The position numbers and the translations under genes were made by a program. The notes under the pieces are model-generated. The model searched no databases. It had not been told where the DNA came from and saw nothing but the letters and a program-made list of their open reading frames with translations. Positions 35,862 through 46,853 of a stretch of 64,000 nt of DNA are shown piece after piece. Positions within the stretch are counted from its first letter, which is position 1. The number at the start of each line of letters is the position of its first letter. Source of the DNA: Trebouxia sp. TZW2008 (taxonomy: Eukaryota; Chlorophyta; Trebouxiophyceae; Trebouxiales; Trebouxiaceae). The stretch spans positions 1,561-65,560 of the forward strand of contig BDIU01000342.1 in the NCBI GenBank assembly GCA_002118135.1. The letters are read 5' to 3'.

Positions 35862-38800
35862 CTACTTCGACTGAGGCACGAGGGTTAACCGCTGCAGGGC
35901 TTGCACAGCGCTTTGCTGTGTCCTCAGGCTGGTGCTGGTTCTGGCAATCTCTTGCATTGGCGGAATGGCAGCTTGAAGCTCCTGCAAGGCACGAAATCAC
36001 GTCAAATGGCATCGTTTTGGCTGTATATATGCCATTCTGCCTGGTTATACACAGCGGGTTCTGTGTCGTGACTTTTGTCCATCATCTGTACATGCCATGC
36101 CGCTTTCACGCGCCAATGTGTATCATCAGTGACATCACCAAGTTTTGCTCACTGGTACTAATGCATTCTGTAATTGGAGTTGAGTGATCTGACTCAGGTC
36201 ATGCTGTCGACCGCATATGCCTTGCAGCTGTTTGCTCAGATGCTGTTGAATAGATGCTGACGCAGAGCGACCACCAACACACTGAAGCCGTGTGACAAGT
36301 CCTGAAAACTGGCCATGTAGCAAATGGCGAGCTGAACCCTGCTTCAAGACAGGCTGACTGGCTTCAAGGAGAAGCGCTAAACTGCAGTCACCTTTCCTCG
36401 GTATGATGCATGTCAGCATCCAGTGTACAGCATCAAGATATGGTCGCTCTTTCTTGGCAACATGCTCATTGGCATTGAATGCGCAGCGTCACAATGCAAT
36501 GACGCCTGACCTTCTTGGCAGCCAGAAGCTCTCCACAGTTGCAGATGAGCTCCACCAAGCACGCAGTGAGATACGGTGCTGCTCCATCCAGAAGCTCAAT
36601 CAGTAAGGGCAGCTGACCAGACAGCACCTATACACAAGAAAAAGGAGCTTTGACAAGCTACATGAAAGTACCTCAGAATACACACAAATGAAATGCGGCG
36701 CCAATTCATCAAATGCACCTGACACCGTTGACTTTGCGGAATGTCACATGAATACTCTAAGGTATTGTGAAACAATTAGGACAGCTTGCTCACCATGGCT
36801 TGTTTGCCTTGCACAGCAATGGTGATCTGCACGAGGGCCTCCACAGCAGAGCAGGCCAGGGAGACTGACCCCTGGGTCAAGCAGGGCAACAGGGCAGGCA
36901 CAAGATCTCCTTCAACAGCCTGCACACCAGCCAAACTAAACATGGCTGGAACTTAATGTCAGCAAGGCAAAAGCAGGCGTGCCTGTTGAGTTGACATCAA
37001 AGAGATGTGACAGCAGTTCTTCCAGCAGCTCAGCCTCTAGTGTGCACAGCAGCTATGTACACCCTCAACATTGCCCTGCAGTTTGACTGGTTCCCAACAT
37101 GCTGACAACGTGAGGGTCTGGCTGATAAGCACTGCAAGCCAGTGTCTAGGCCTGATCATCTCATGGCGCTTGGCAGCTGAAGATCACTTCAGCAGCAAGG
37201 CAGCAGCCCTGTGTTACAGTCGTGCGTTGAAAGTGTTTGATGCCGTCTGACCTGCTTTTTGTGCTTCAGGATTCCTGTACAACTGTGCCTGCAGCTTTGC
37301 CAGCAGATGCACACTGAGAGACCTGGTCCTCACAATCAAGGGCAGCCTGTCACTCCAACAGCAAGCACAGACAGTGCTGTGACTAACGTATGCTGTGAAA
37401 CTACCGTATCTTGTGATACCTGCTCTCGCGCTTCAGGTGTACTGCAGAGCCGTGCTAGCAGACGCACAGCCCCTTCTTGCACACCAGCAGACTTGCCCTT
37501 CAGAATCAAGGCCCTCAGAACCGCAAAGGCTTCACCCTGGATGATCAGCTGCTCCAAGCCATTATCCTTGTGCTCGCCACCTATACATTACATTTCCACC
37601 TTGAAAGGCAGACACACTGCAAAGAAGCACGTGACATGTGAAAGCCTTTCACTGAGAGGGTCCTGCTGCAGCTTGACCCTAGACATGCAGTCAAGCTCTT
37701 GTGGCTAGAGACCCATGTTAAAGTGGTGTGCTGAAATTCCAAGCTGAATCTGCCTGAAAGGCACATGCACCAATGACGACACTGATGATGATAATGAACA
37801 CTCGCCTTGGCCCTTTACATAAGGCACATGCCAGCAGGACAACAAGACCCTGAGTGGCTCTCTCAGCGCTTTCAGTCTGCGCCACGGTCAGCACATGCAC
37901 AATGTTCATGATGCATGGCCCAAAGTGGTCCAAACTAGTCGTTGGAAAATTACCTAAGGCACATGCCAGCAAGATTGTGAGGCCCTGAAAAGCCCTCTCA
38001 GCGCTCTCGGTCTGAACCATAATGAGGATTCTGCACAAGGCGCTGTTGGTGTCTGCCACTGCCTCCTGCATGGCTGTGTTTTGGCAGCACTGCTCCAAGC
38101 ACGTGTATGCTGCATCCCTGCAGTCCAAAGCCATCATCGTCAACCATCAGTCATTGATAATCACATACGAGATGCTTACTGGTCAAGGTTCTGCAGAGAG
38201 CGCTGTTGGCATCTGCCACCGCCTCCTGTACGGCTGATTGGCGGCAGCACTGCTCCAAGCATGTGTATGCTGCATCCCTGCAAGTTGCAGCCATCAATGC
38301 TGTATTGTCAGTGATTGAGAACTATCCAGTACATGCTTGGTGGTCAAGATTCTGCAGAAGGCGCCGTTGGCGTCTACTACCGCCTCCTGCATTGATGTGT
38401 GGCGGCAGCACTGCTCTAAGCATGTGTATGCTGCATCCCTACAAGTCGCAGCCGTCATTGCCGTGTTCTCAATGATTCATTACCATTTACCACATGCTTG
38501 GTGGTCAAGATTCTGCAGAGAGCGCTGTTGGTGTCTGCCACTGCCTTCAGCATTGATGCATGTCTGAGCTGTGCGTGTGTGGCGGCAACACTGCTCCAGG
38601 CAGGTGTATGCTGCATCCCTGAACTTGTTGTCAATGCCTGTCAACAGATGCCACTTGAGAAGGAAGCGGCAGAGGAAAAGGAAGACGTGATTGGCAATGA
38701 TTTGCTTTGCATGTTTTGTACAATGGAGCACTTGCAAACTGAAGACTTTGCATGCTCATTGGGGCACGAAAGTAGAAATATTGCGGTGACATATGGGAGT

Positions 38801-39574
38801 CGATGGTGTTGGACAGGTGCATGCGAACGCTGCTGGGCTGTGTTGATCAGAACTGAATGCATGTCAGGATCATCACAACACGCTCTTGATCAAGCGAGAA
38901 CTTTGCGAGGTCAGGTCTCACTAGGAGAGCAGTGGTAGAGTTTGTGCACTTTACATGCTGCAGCAGGTGACTGCTACCTGGTAGGCAGGTCCGCATCTTG
39001 TAGCAAATCCAGCAATACGGGAAGAGCGCCACAGGTCAGAACCTTCCTGACCCCAGTGGCTTTCCTGCCCACTAGTGTCAAACAGCTTGCAGCACGCTGA
39101 CGCACAAGGTTGTCACGATCCTGCGCAGAAGCCATTGCATAGACTGCAGACTTTTTGCTGAATTCAAGGTGCAACAGAGCTGTGAGATGCGTTGTCACAG
39201 ACCTGTAGGCACAGTGATAGCGGAGATGTGATGCCAGCTGCTACACACTCTTCGTAGGAGAATTTTGAGCTCAACAGCTGATGTGCTGCCAGCAATGCCT
39301 TTTGTCGAATGATGAGCTCTGGAGACTTGAGTTGGCCGATCTGTGTTGCCACCAGCTTGTATCAGCTTGCTAAATAGTCAGCTTTGCAGTTGCCAACCAC
39401 TGCCAGAACTGTTCACAAGGCAAGATCGCCTACCAGCTTCTCAGGTGCTCGTGCACCGAAAGCACGGGTGACAGACAAGGGTGACTGTGGTGTGGCGAAA
39501 GGCTTAGCATCGAAGTCATATATATGTTGTGCGTGAGTTGCAACAAGCACTGGATTGTGCTCGTGCATTGACAT
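35862..39574 (-). CDS. Armadillo-repeat radial-spoke protein (RSPH14/RSP8 type)
   Basis: Nine exons (39574-39434, 39340-39203, 39120-38978, 38117-37954, 37580-37420, 36919-36794, 36627-36511, 36452-36153, 35981-35862) give 469 residues. The start region SVTRAFGARAPEKLIGQLKS, then PELIIRQKALLAAHQLLSS, resembles the N-terminus of RSPH14. The rest is ARM/HEAT-like helices: DRDNLVRQRAASCLTLVGRK, GALPVLLDLLQDADLPTR, DAAYTCLEQCC, EGAVRLLARLC and ACSAVEALVQITIAVQGK. RSPH14 (Chlamydomonas RSP8) is an axonemal radial-spoke component needed for motile cilia. It lies head to head with a spoke-head gene, which supports the assignment. Intron 7 would be very short (~58 bp), so the exon 7-8 join is the least certain; without it the protein would end soon after exon 7. 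Exon-edge copies occur around exons 4 and 5. Confidence 0.75.
37255..37350 (-). repeat. Decayed downstream copy of spoke-gene exon 5
   Basis: On the minus strand, TTGATTGTGAGGACC, a GCATCTGCTGGCAAAGCTGC block and CCTGAAGCAC repeat the middle and end of exon 5 (37420-37500). The copy lies ~70 bp past the donor, with heavy divergence. Confidence 0.5.
37800..37910 (-). repeat. Decayed downstream copy of spoke-gene exon 4 end
   Basis: CAGACTGAAAGCGCTGAGAG, CAGGGTCTTGTTGTCCTGC and TGGCATGTGCCTTATGTAA repeat the exon 4 end (37954-38015), with a donor-like GTAA. Confidence 0.8.
38165..38650 (-). repeat. Three ~160-180 bp upstream copies of spoke-gene exon 4
   Basis: Acceptor plus exon start (GGGATGCAGCATACAC, encoding RDAAYTCLEQCC) recurs with acceptors near 38278, 38439 and 38619; the real one is at 38118. 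Periods are about 160, 161 and 180 bp. Each copy runs ~110 bp into exon sequence, then turns into intron (CAGAATCTTGACCACCAAGC) where the real exon continues. Confidence 0.9.
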
Positions 39575-39909
39575 CAACGGGACTTCAACGCTTTGATCAA
39601 AGTTCTATTGCGCGCACCACATGCAGTTGTAGCATTCCTGCATGAACGCAGGCTTCCGATTGCAGGCAGCAGCAGGCGCACTGGCAAAAAGCAGAACGGA
39701 TCCTTGGCTTTTGTACAAAGTCGTATACGCCGTAACAAAACGCCAACACTTTGTATCACTGTCACTGTTGTTGCATCTCACTTGGGAATACACAGAGTGC
39801 TCTGCTGCGCCAAATAAGCATCTCCATTGTAGCCTCGCCTTCATTTGAGTAGTGCTTGAGCCGTACGCGGCATCTGCCAGCAGGCTGCGGTTGAATAGCA
39901 GAAAGCAAC
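39575..39909. promoter_or_regulatory. Bidirectional promoter of two radial-spoke genes
   Basis: Only 335 bp separate the start codons of the RSPH14-type gene (-) and the RSP4/6-type gene (+). Axonemal genes are co-induced during flagellar growth, so shared control is plausible. No specific factor site could be assigned. Confidence 0.55.
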
Positions 39910-42900
39910 ATGCCCGGTCCCAGGATGACGGAGCAGGAGGCCATCGCTTTCATGCAGAAGACCTCCAGTACCGATGGGGGTTCTCTGTATGATCATATCA
40001 CGGATGTTGTGATGAAGGTGAGCACGTGTTGCGCCTGAGCCAACCTATTGCATCCAAGTCTTTGTAACAGCAACTGGTGTATGTCCCAGCTGAAGTTTGT
40101 TCCAAACTGACTTGTCTTCCGCAGATCCTCAACGAGCAGCCGAGCGATCCGGTGCATCTACTACAGACCTCGCTGATGGTCAAGAAGACGTCTAACCACT
40201 TGTCAAGCTTGAACTTTGTCCAGGGTTTGTCTTTAGAGGTGAGTGTTGCCATATGCAACACGGCAAGTGTCTGATCATATCAGCTTGAAACAGCACACAG
40301 CTTACGTAGGCTTTGCTTTACAGGCTCCACCAGATGAGTCCCACTCAGCCGCTCTTGGCAAAGTCTACGGGTGAGTGCAGCACTTTCAGACAGGCTTGAC
40401 TGTACATCATCATGACAGTCGGTCTGGCGAAACAGTAACTGCGCCACACATGCCTAGCACTCGTGCTTGAAAGGGCGTATCACTGGCAAGCATCACCGTG
40501 ATATTGGTTGTCCCTCTGAGTGAGTGTGCTGTGCTTCGTACAGGATGGCAGAGCTGCCAATCAACCCAGAAACAGGCGAGCCAGAGGAGGCTGAAGCACC
40601 TAATGAGGTAGCTGCCCACCATCATCACACATCTATCACCAGTATCAGCATGTATATGCTTAATATGCGCAACATGGCTTTGAACAGACCCGTTTGCAGG
40701 CGATTTATGCTTCTGCATGCATCTAGCTGGGTCACAGGACTTCTGCACAGTATCTGCATGCAATTTGTGCATCAGTCAGTGCTGTAAAGTCCAATTTTGT
40801 GCCCATGTGCTCTGCCTTCAGCATGCATTTGATGCTTCTTGATCACTCTGGCGATAGAGGAGAGAGGCAGAGGAAACAGTTTTACATGCTTTAGCCAGCC
40901 AACAAGGCTGATTGCATGTGCCATACAGTGGCAATGACTATACGTTTAGGATGCTTCTGGCATTGGCTTCTTTCATACCATGACATTCAATCATCATCTA
41001 ATTCTGTTCAATGATTTCTCTGATCACACCGTGCAGTATGAGTGCGAGAACGTGCTCAATGACTCAGCACTGATGGAGGCGTGTGGTGTGGGCTTGAGCC
41101 GCTCTGATATGTGCGGCGTCATGATGGTGTGCAAGCAGCTGGGTGAAGACCCAAAGCTTGGCGTTGCCACTGTCAGATTCTTTGGCAAGGTATCTGCTGT
41201 TCAATGACAATGAAATGAGCTCAACAAACAGGAGTTCAGCTTTTGTCATGGCAGGAACATCATGCACAATTGATCATACATGACAGATTGACCCCTGCCA
41301 GCATTCTTGTATGATCTCAAGCAGGCCGTCGCAGTGCTGTGAAACTCTGCTTTCCCTTCAGAGCAGTTTGTCAGCCTTGCTGAGCTTGTTTAAACCTGTG
41401 TCAATAAGTCTGGGAAACGCATACAAATTGCAGAAGCAGTCATTTCAGGACAGCGCACTTTGCTTGAGACACTGTTCTGCCTGTCAAAGATTGGCTCCTG
41501 ATGCTTGCTTACAACAGAACTTTGTGTTCATTATCACCTGCAAGCTTGCAAATTTTGGATTGCAGATCTTGGGCATATATGGTGACTACTATGTGTTTGA
41601 GACAACCCTCAAAGATCAGGGGGAAGAGGAGGAAGAGACGCTTGGTGAGTGTCACTTGACTGCATTCCTTATAAATCAATGCTGCACATGTGGCTGCTTG
41701 CAAGTGCTAAAAATCGGATTTGAGGTTCACAGCTTAATTCAAGCAAGCACACTGACAAGTTATCAAGTTGTTGATAACTTGTCAACAACTTTCACAAGGC
41801 TGAGTATGTTGAAGACCTGCTTTTCCTGTACTGAGCAGCTTCAGCATGGACTGCAAATGCTGCTGGGTGCTTGCAAACTGAAAGTCTGATCATTTGATAC
41901 AAAGTAGCATCAGTTTTGGGCACATGACCACTGTGTCTTGAAAGCAGACTCTCAACAAGCTAGCTGCCTTTGGTCAGATCCCTGCCGCTAACCTGCTTCA
42001 AGCGCCTGCAAAGCAGACAATGAAAATTGCTGCCTGTCTGTGCTTATCAATTGCAAGCATCTGCCAGCACAAGGCAAAGCCAACCCTGGTGGCTGACAAC
42101 ATAAGCTGCCAACTGTTCGCTCCTGAATGTGGCTGTTGCTGCAATGTCTGAAAAGCTATCTGCCCAGAGGTGCCACCACTCCACCCGCTTCAGATCTGTC
42201 ATGAGCATCCGGGCCAGAAAATTTATCAGTAGCAGTTATCAAGAGCTCCCCCTTACAATCTGAGTGCTGTTGTCGCTGTTGTTCTAAATGTAGACCTGAA
42301 ACGCTGTTCTTCAAGGTCAACATGTTGACGCCAAACCTCAAACGCTCTTGCTACAGATCACCCTGCTTGGCAGGGTGGGCTGAGGCCAATGACTACACCT
42401 ACTTTGATTGCAAGTCTAGACACTAAATGCTAGTGGCACAGGTCCAAGGACTACATCCTAAATGTTGAACCGAAGTGCTATCACAGGGCCAAATGATGTG
42501 CCTGCTGAGAAGGGCGGGTCAGGGGCCAATGGCTACACCTACTTTGTAGCGAGCTTCCTGGGAGGGCCCTTGAGCCGCCTGCCTGCTGTGAAGCCAGCCC
42601 AGATCAAGGCTGCACGCCAGATCAAGAAGTTTGTCACCGGCAAGCTGGACTCGCAGGTAGCCACTGAAACTTATGTGTTGTTCTCATTGTCCTTGCTTCT
42701 GCATGCTGATGTTCTACATGCTGCACGTTGTCGATGCCAGCGTCGTGAGCTTTGATACAGCTCTCAAACTGACCTCCCATGTCTTGCATGTATCACTTGA
42801 TGATCACTAGTCATGCAGCGCATATGTGCTTATACTGCAGAAAAGTTCAACAGACTGCACTCACAGCTTTCACAGGAAAACACATCTGTCTGCAGCACGC

Positions 42901-45900
42901 CAGTATGCGCCCTTCTGAACTCCCACATCCACATAAATCAGTACTGCGTGTGTTGATGTGAGAAGACACAACGCCTGTTTGCTGGTGTCTGCGTATTCAC
43001 ATCCAACATGCGCCCCTGCCCAGCACATTTGGTCAGTACTGCAGTTATTGATGTGAGAAAGCATAGCGTCTGTCTGCAGCTGTCTGCATACCCACCCTTC
43101 CAGGCACTGAAGTTCATCTTCTGAGAGCCCAGCTGGCTCGCATTGCAGCCAACATTGTGGGAAGCCCAGCTGGTCACTTCACAGCCAGTATGCTGGCTCA
43201 GCATTGCAGTTATGGATATGAAACAGTATAGCGTCTGTCTGCAGGTGTCTGCATATCCACCTTTCCTAGGCTTGAGACAAACTTCCTGAGAGCTCAACTG
43301 GCGCGCATTGCAGCTACCACTATGCTGTGCCCAGTTGGGTTCTTCACAGCCAGTATATGCCGTGCCCAGCATGTTTGATCAGTGCTGTAGTTTTTATGTG
43401 AAGAAGCATAGCGTCTGTCTACAGGCGTCTGCATACCGACCCGTTCCAGGCACTGAGGTCCACTTCCAGAGAGCTCAGCTGACTTGCATTGCAGCCACCA
43501 CTGTGCTGTGCACAGCTGGCTATTTCACAGCCCATTTGTCCTTTCTCAACTCCTGAGGCACCTTGATCCAGCTTTGCAGTTGCTGATGTGCTGTGTCACT
43601 GTCTGTCTGCAGGTGTCTGCATACCCACCCTTTCCAGGCACTGAGGCCAACTTCCTGAGAGCTCAGCTGGCTCGCATTGCAGCCACCACTGTGCTGTGCC
43701 CAGCTGGTTACTTCACAGCCAATGAGGAGGGGGGCCTAGACAAGGCTGAGGACTTCACCCCCCCTGCCCCCATTGACTTGGGTACTGCTGGTGCTTGGGC
43801 CCACCGCTACCCCCACCTCAAGAAGCAGGGTAAGCTGATTGCAGCATCTTCTCATTGCTTCCCTTGAGAATCCAATGGGTCCATCTTATTTTTGAAGCAA
43901 GAAGCTCACAGGACTGACAATCTCAACATGTTGATACAAAGCACATATGCATATGCAGACAAGCATTTACGGCTCAACCTGATGAGGGAGAGACGCTTGT
44001 GAAGGCCTCAATCGACATGTTGCTCAGCGTCTGCAATTGTCAGCTTTGTTGACACAAATTGTACAACTGTGTGCACTAAGGAGGCAGCAGAAGGTGTGGA
44101 GGCAGGTGAGCCCAGTGAAGAAGAGTCTCAGTATGTCAATGATGGTGCCCGATCAGGCTTTGTCGTATCATGCCGGTCAAATTTGATGTGGTGGACCTGT
44201 TGATTGTCACAGGCCACCCAACTGTGTTCACCAAGGTGGCAGCAGAAGGTGGGCAGGCAGGCGAGCTCGCTGAAGAAGAGTCTGAGCATATCAAAGTCGC
44301 ACACTACAACCTTCACTCCCTGCACCTGTGGTTGTTGCCTTAGTTCTTCAGACTTGAGCTTTTGTTTGCATAGGGCGCACGACTGTGTTCACCAAGGTGG
44401 CAGCAGAAGGTGGGCAGGCAGGCGAGCTTGCTGAAGAAGAGTCTGAGCATATCAAAGTCGCACACTACAACCTGCACTCCCTGCACCTGTGGTTGTTGCC
44501 TTAGTTCTTCAGACTTGAACTTTTGCTTGCATAGGGCGCACGACTGTGTTCACCAAGGAGGCAGCAGAAGGTGAGGAGGCAGGTGAGCCCAGTGAAGAAG
44601 AGTCTGAGCAGGGCCCAGAACCCCTGAGCACCCTGGACAAGGATGCAGAGGTGGATGGAATTGAAGCCTGGACACCCATCTTCAGTAGCACCAACTCAGG
44701 AGTCAAGAACCAGGTAATCCTCAATGATACTTGGCAATCAATAGAATTTACAGTCCGGGGCAGGGAGCCAGATTGGACTTCCTGGCTTGAAAGCACAGGT
44801 GAATGTGTCTGGCAACGGAAGGCAGCTGATCAGTGATCGCCTCAAAGGAAACTGTGACACGCCTCAACGAAAGTTATGACATCTACTGGCACAAGCGCTG
44901 AGAGAGAATTGAAGCCTGGACCCCCATCTTCAGCAGCACCAGGCGTCAAGAACCAGGTAAGACATTTTCTATCAAATAGTCATATTGGTGGTGGCAGATG
45001 AATGGGGCAGCATTCATGTGTTTGTCACAAACATGGTGTTTCCCTTCTTGCAATCTTCTGTGCAGCAAGTGATGACATGAACTGTAGTAATATCAAGGTG
45101 CGGCAAAATTGTTTATACTCTACCTTGACATGGCACATGCTTGCATCCAATGCAAATGCTGTTGCCAAGCATACCAGCAGGAGAGGTGTGGAACAGGGTT
45201 GTTGGATGTGAGTGCTGAAGGCAATTCACCTTGAGCCAGACTGCTCAAGGTGAAACATTCTCAAAAATTATATTTTTGGAGGTATTTTCTTGCTTCAGGT
45301 GGCAGGCATGCGCAGAAATTTGTGGCTGAAGGCAGTTGTTGAACCAGACTGCTCAAGGTAAAACATGCTAAAGGTACTTTTTGGAGGTGTTTTCTGGCTT
45401 CAGGTGGCGGGCATGCGCAGCAACTTGTGGCCTGGAGCCGCAGCTGTGGCCTCAGGGGTTGCCTTTACTAATGTGTATGTGGGCTGGGGTGTCAAGACTG
45501 GACCCTTCCTGCCCTTGCCCCCTCCCCCTGTGGCTCAGGAATATGACCAGGTGGGGCCTCACCACAATGATACTGACGCATGGGTTGTTTTGTTAAGTGC
45601 CCAAGGGGCTTGTTCTTGAGTAATTGCTTCGTCATGTGCCCGTCTCGTGCAAATTAATTATGCACAGCTGTCTGTCAGCATAATGTGTTGCTGGACAAGT
45701 TACAGGTGCTGATTGCCTGTGAACGGCAATGCATCAAGATTCTTCTTGTTGTGCCTGGGTGATTTGTGATGCAACTGGTCTTCACCTTCACATTCACAGT
45801 TTGTTTTGGAAGCATCAGGCATGTGGCATGACTTTTCCTCTCTCATGCAGCACAGCCTGATTCAGGTGCTCACATGACAAAGTAAGCCGCTTTGCCTCCG

Positions 45901-46320
45901 CTGTCCTTGCTGAAAAAGAAAGTGCACATCACAGACCATTGCAGACCAGTTTCCGCCATCGCAAACCACCACTGTACAGCCTGCTGGTGATTATGGGTGC
46001 TTGTCATTTTCCAGCCCACATGACATTGCAACGATGGACGCCTTCAGCTCTAAGGTTTCACAGAAATTTGCGTGCTGATGCATGACAGCCCTGCCACGCA
46101 GCCTGACCACCTGGACATTGCCATGAATGCAGTCAGGTCCGCAAAGCACATCGTCTTGAAGGCTATGACATGTTGTTGTTTTGACACTTTTCAAGTCCTT
46201 TGTGCGTGAATGCTCTGATGTGACATTGGTGGCTATTTGCAGGCGCTGGTGGAGTCAAATGAGTTGCCTCAGAAGCCTGAGCCAGTCAAGGAAGAGGAAG
46301 AGGCCAAAGAGGAGGAATAG
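39910..46320 (+). CDS. Radial-spoke head protein, RSP4/RSP6 (RSPH4A/6A) family
   Basis: Eleven exons (39910-40017, 40125-40238, 40324-40370, 40544-40607, 41037-41189, 41566-41644, 42487-42656, 43613-43829, 44535-44713, 45404-45550, 46243-46320) join to 451 residues, the size of RSP4/6. Key blocks are YDHITDVVMKILNEQPSDPV, VRFFGKILGIYGDYYVFETT, NGYTYFVASFLGGPLSRLP, QIKAARQIKKFVTGKLDSQ, ARIAATTVLCPAGYF, VAGMRSNLWPGAAAV and FTNVYVGWGVKTGPFLPLPP. The tail is acidic (EEEEAKEEE). The protein builds the radial-spoke head in motile cilia. Its presence implies a flagellated stage. Introns before or after exons 7, 8, 9 and 10 hold decayed copies of those exon edges. TGTAA lies at 46340. Confidence 0.93.
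42365..42405 (+). repeat. Short decayed copy of spoke-head exon 7 start
   Basis: GGTGGGCTGAGGCCAATGAC and CTACACCTACTTTG echo 42515-42550 of exon 7, in the intron just upstream. Confidence 0.6.
42975..43560 (+). repeat. Three to four upstream copies of spoke-head exon 8 start
   Basis: TGTCTGCAG and GTGTCTGCATACCCACC followed by ~110 bp of exon-like sequence recur with acceptors near 43079, 43244 and 43433 (real one at 43612), plus a short remnant near 42982. Periods are about 165, 189 and 179 bp. Copies keep RAQLARIA-like and AGHFTAS-like stretches but contain stops and indels. Confidence 0.9.
44050..44533 (+). repeat. 161-bp tandem copies of spoke-head exon 9 start
   Basis: Acceptors at 44212 and 44373 precede the real one at 44534, an exact period of 161 bp twice. 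The two units are almost identical to each other (AAGGTGGCAGCAGAAGGTGG in both) and end in TTGTTTGCATAG and TTGCTTGCATAG acceptors. An older remnant lies at 44075-44135. After ~80 bp the copies leave the exon (CATATCAAAGTCGCACAC). Confidence 0.93.
44905..44960 (+). repeat. Downstream copy of spoke-head exon 9 end plus donor
   Basis: ATTGAAGCCTGGACCCCCAT, CTTCAGCAGCACCA and GTCAAGAACCAGGTAAG repeat 44658-44719 with a small deletion. Confidence 0.85.
45215..45360 (+). repeat. 105-bp upstream copy of spoke-head exon 10 start
   Basis: CTTCAGGTGGCAGGCATGCG (acceptor at 45298) precedes the real CTTCAGGTGGCGGGCATGCG (acceptor at 45403). The intron part (CCAGACTGCTCAAGGT) is duplicated with it. Confidence 0.88.
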
Positions 46321-46339
46321 TTTAATGTAGCTTTCGACA

Positions 46340-46344
46340 TGTAA
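46340..46344 (+). promoter_or_regulatory. TGTAA polyadenylation signal of the spoke-head gene
   Basis: TGTAA 20 bp after the stop codon, the usual chlorophyte signal. Confidence 0.45.
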
Positions 46345-46853
46345 TTCAGACACATCGCAATCGTCACCCATAAAGTAGCGCTGCTGGACTGATCATTGCA
46401 AGCATATGCACATGCGTCATATGATGCCCACTCAAAAGTCTGTCTGGAAAGCTTGCGCATGACAGTAAGTTTGTCTGCAAGGCCTAGCACCACTTGGTCC
46501 CTTCGGAAGGTCCCTTGTTCCAATTCAGAACTCTAAAGATGATCCTCTGAAGCTGAGAGCAGAATGCTTGCAAGAGTGATTCTGTCGACGGCTATCGCAG
46601 AGACATGAACGCTGTGCATCACGGAGGTGCATGAGCAAATCAATTGAGCTTGAGAAGAAGAAGTGGAGAGACCGATGCTTAAAAACCACGTAGGTCTTTC
46701 TTGGAGGGACCACTTCCATCTCGAGACAGGCGGTACCTTCGCGGCTGTCATGAAGTCGCCACCTGCTCTGCAAATGCTTGCAGTTGATTTTGCCAGTGTG
46801 CAAGCTGTCTTAGGCACTTCGCGCGAAATTTCAAGTCGAGCGCACTGTACACC

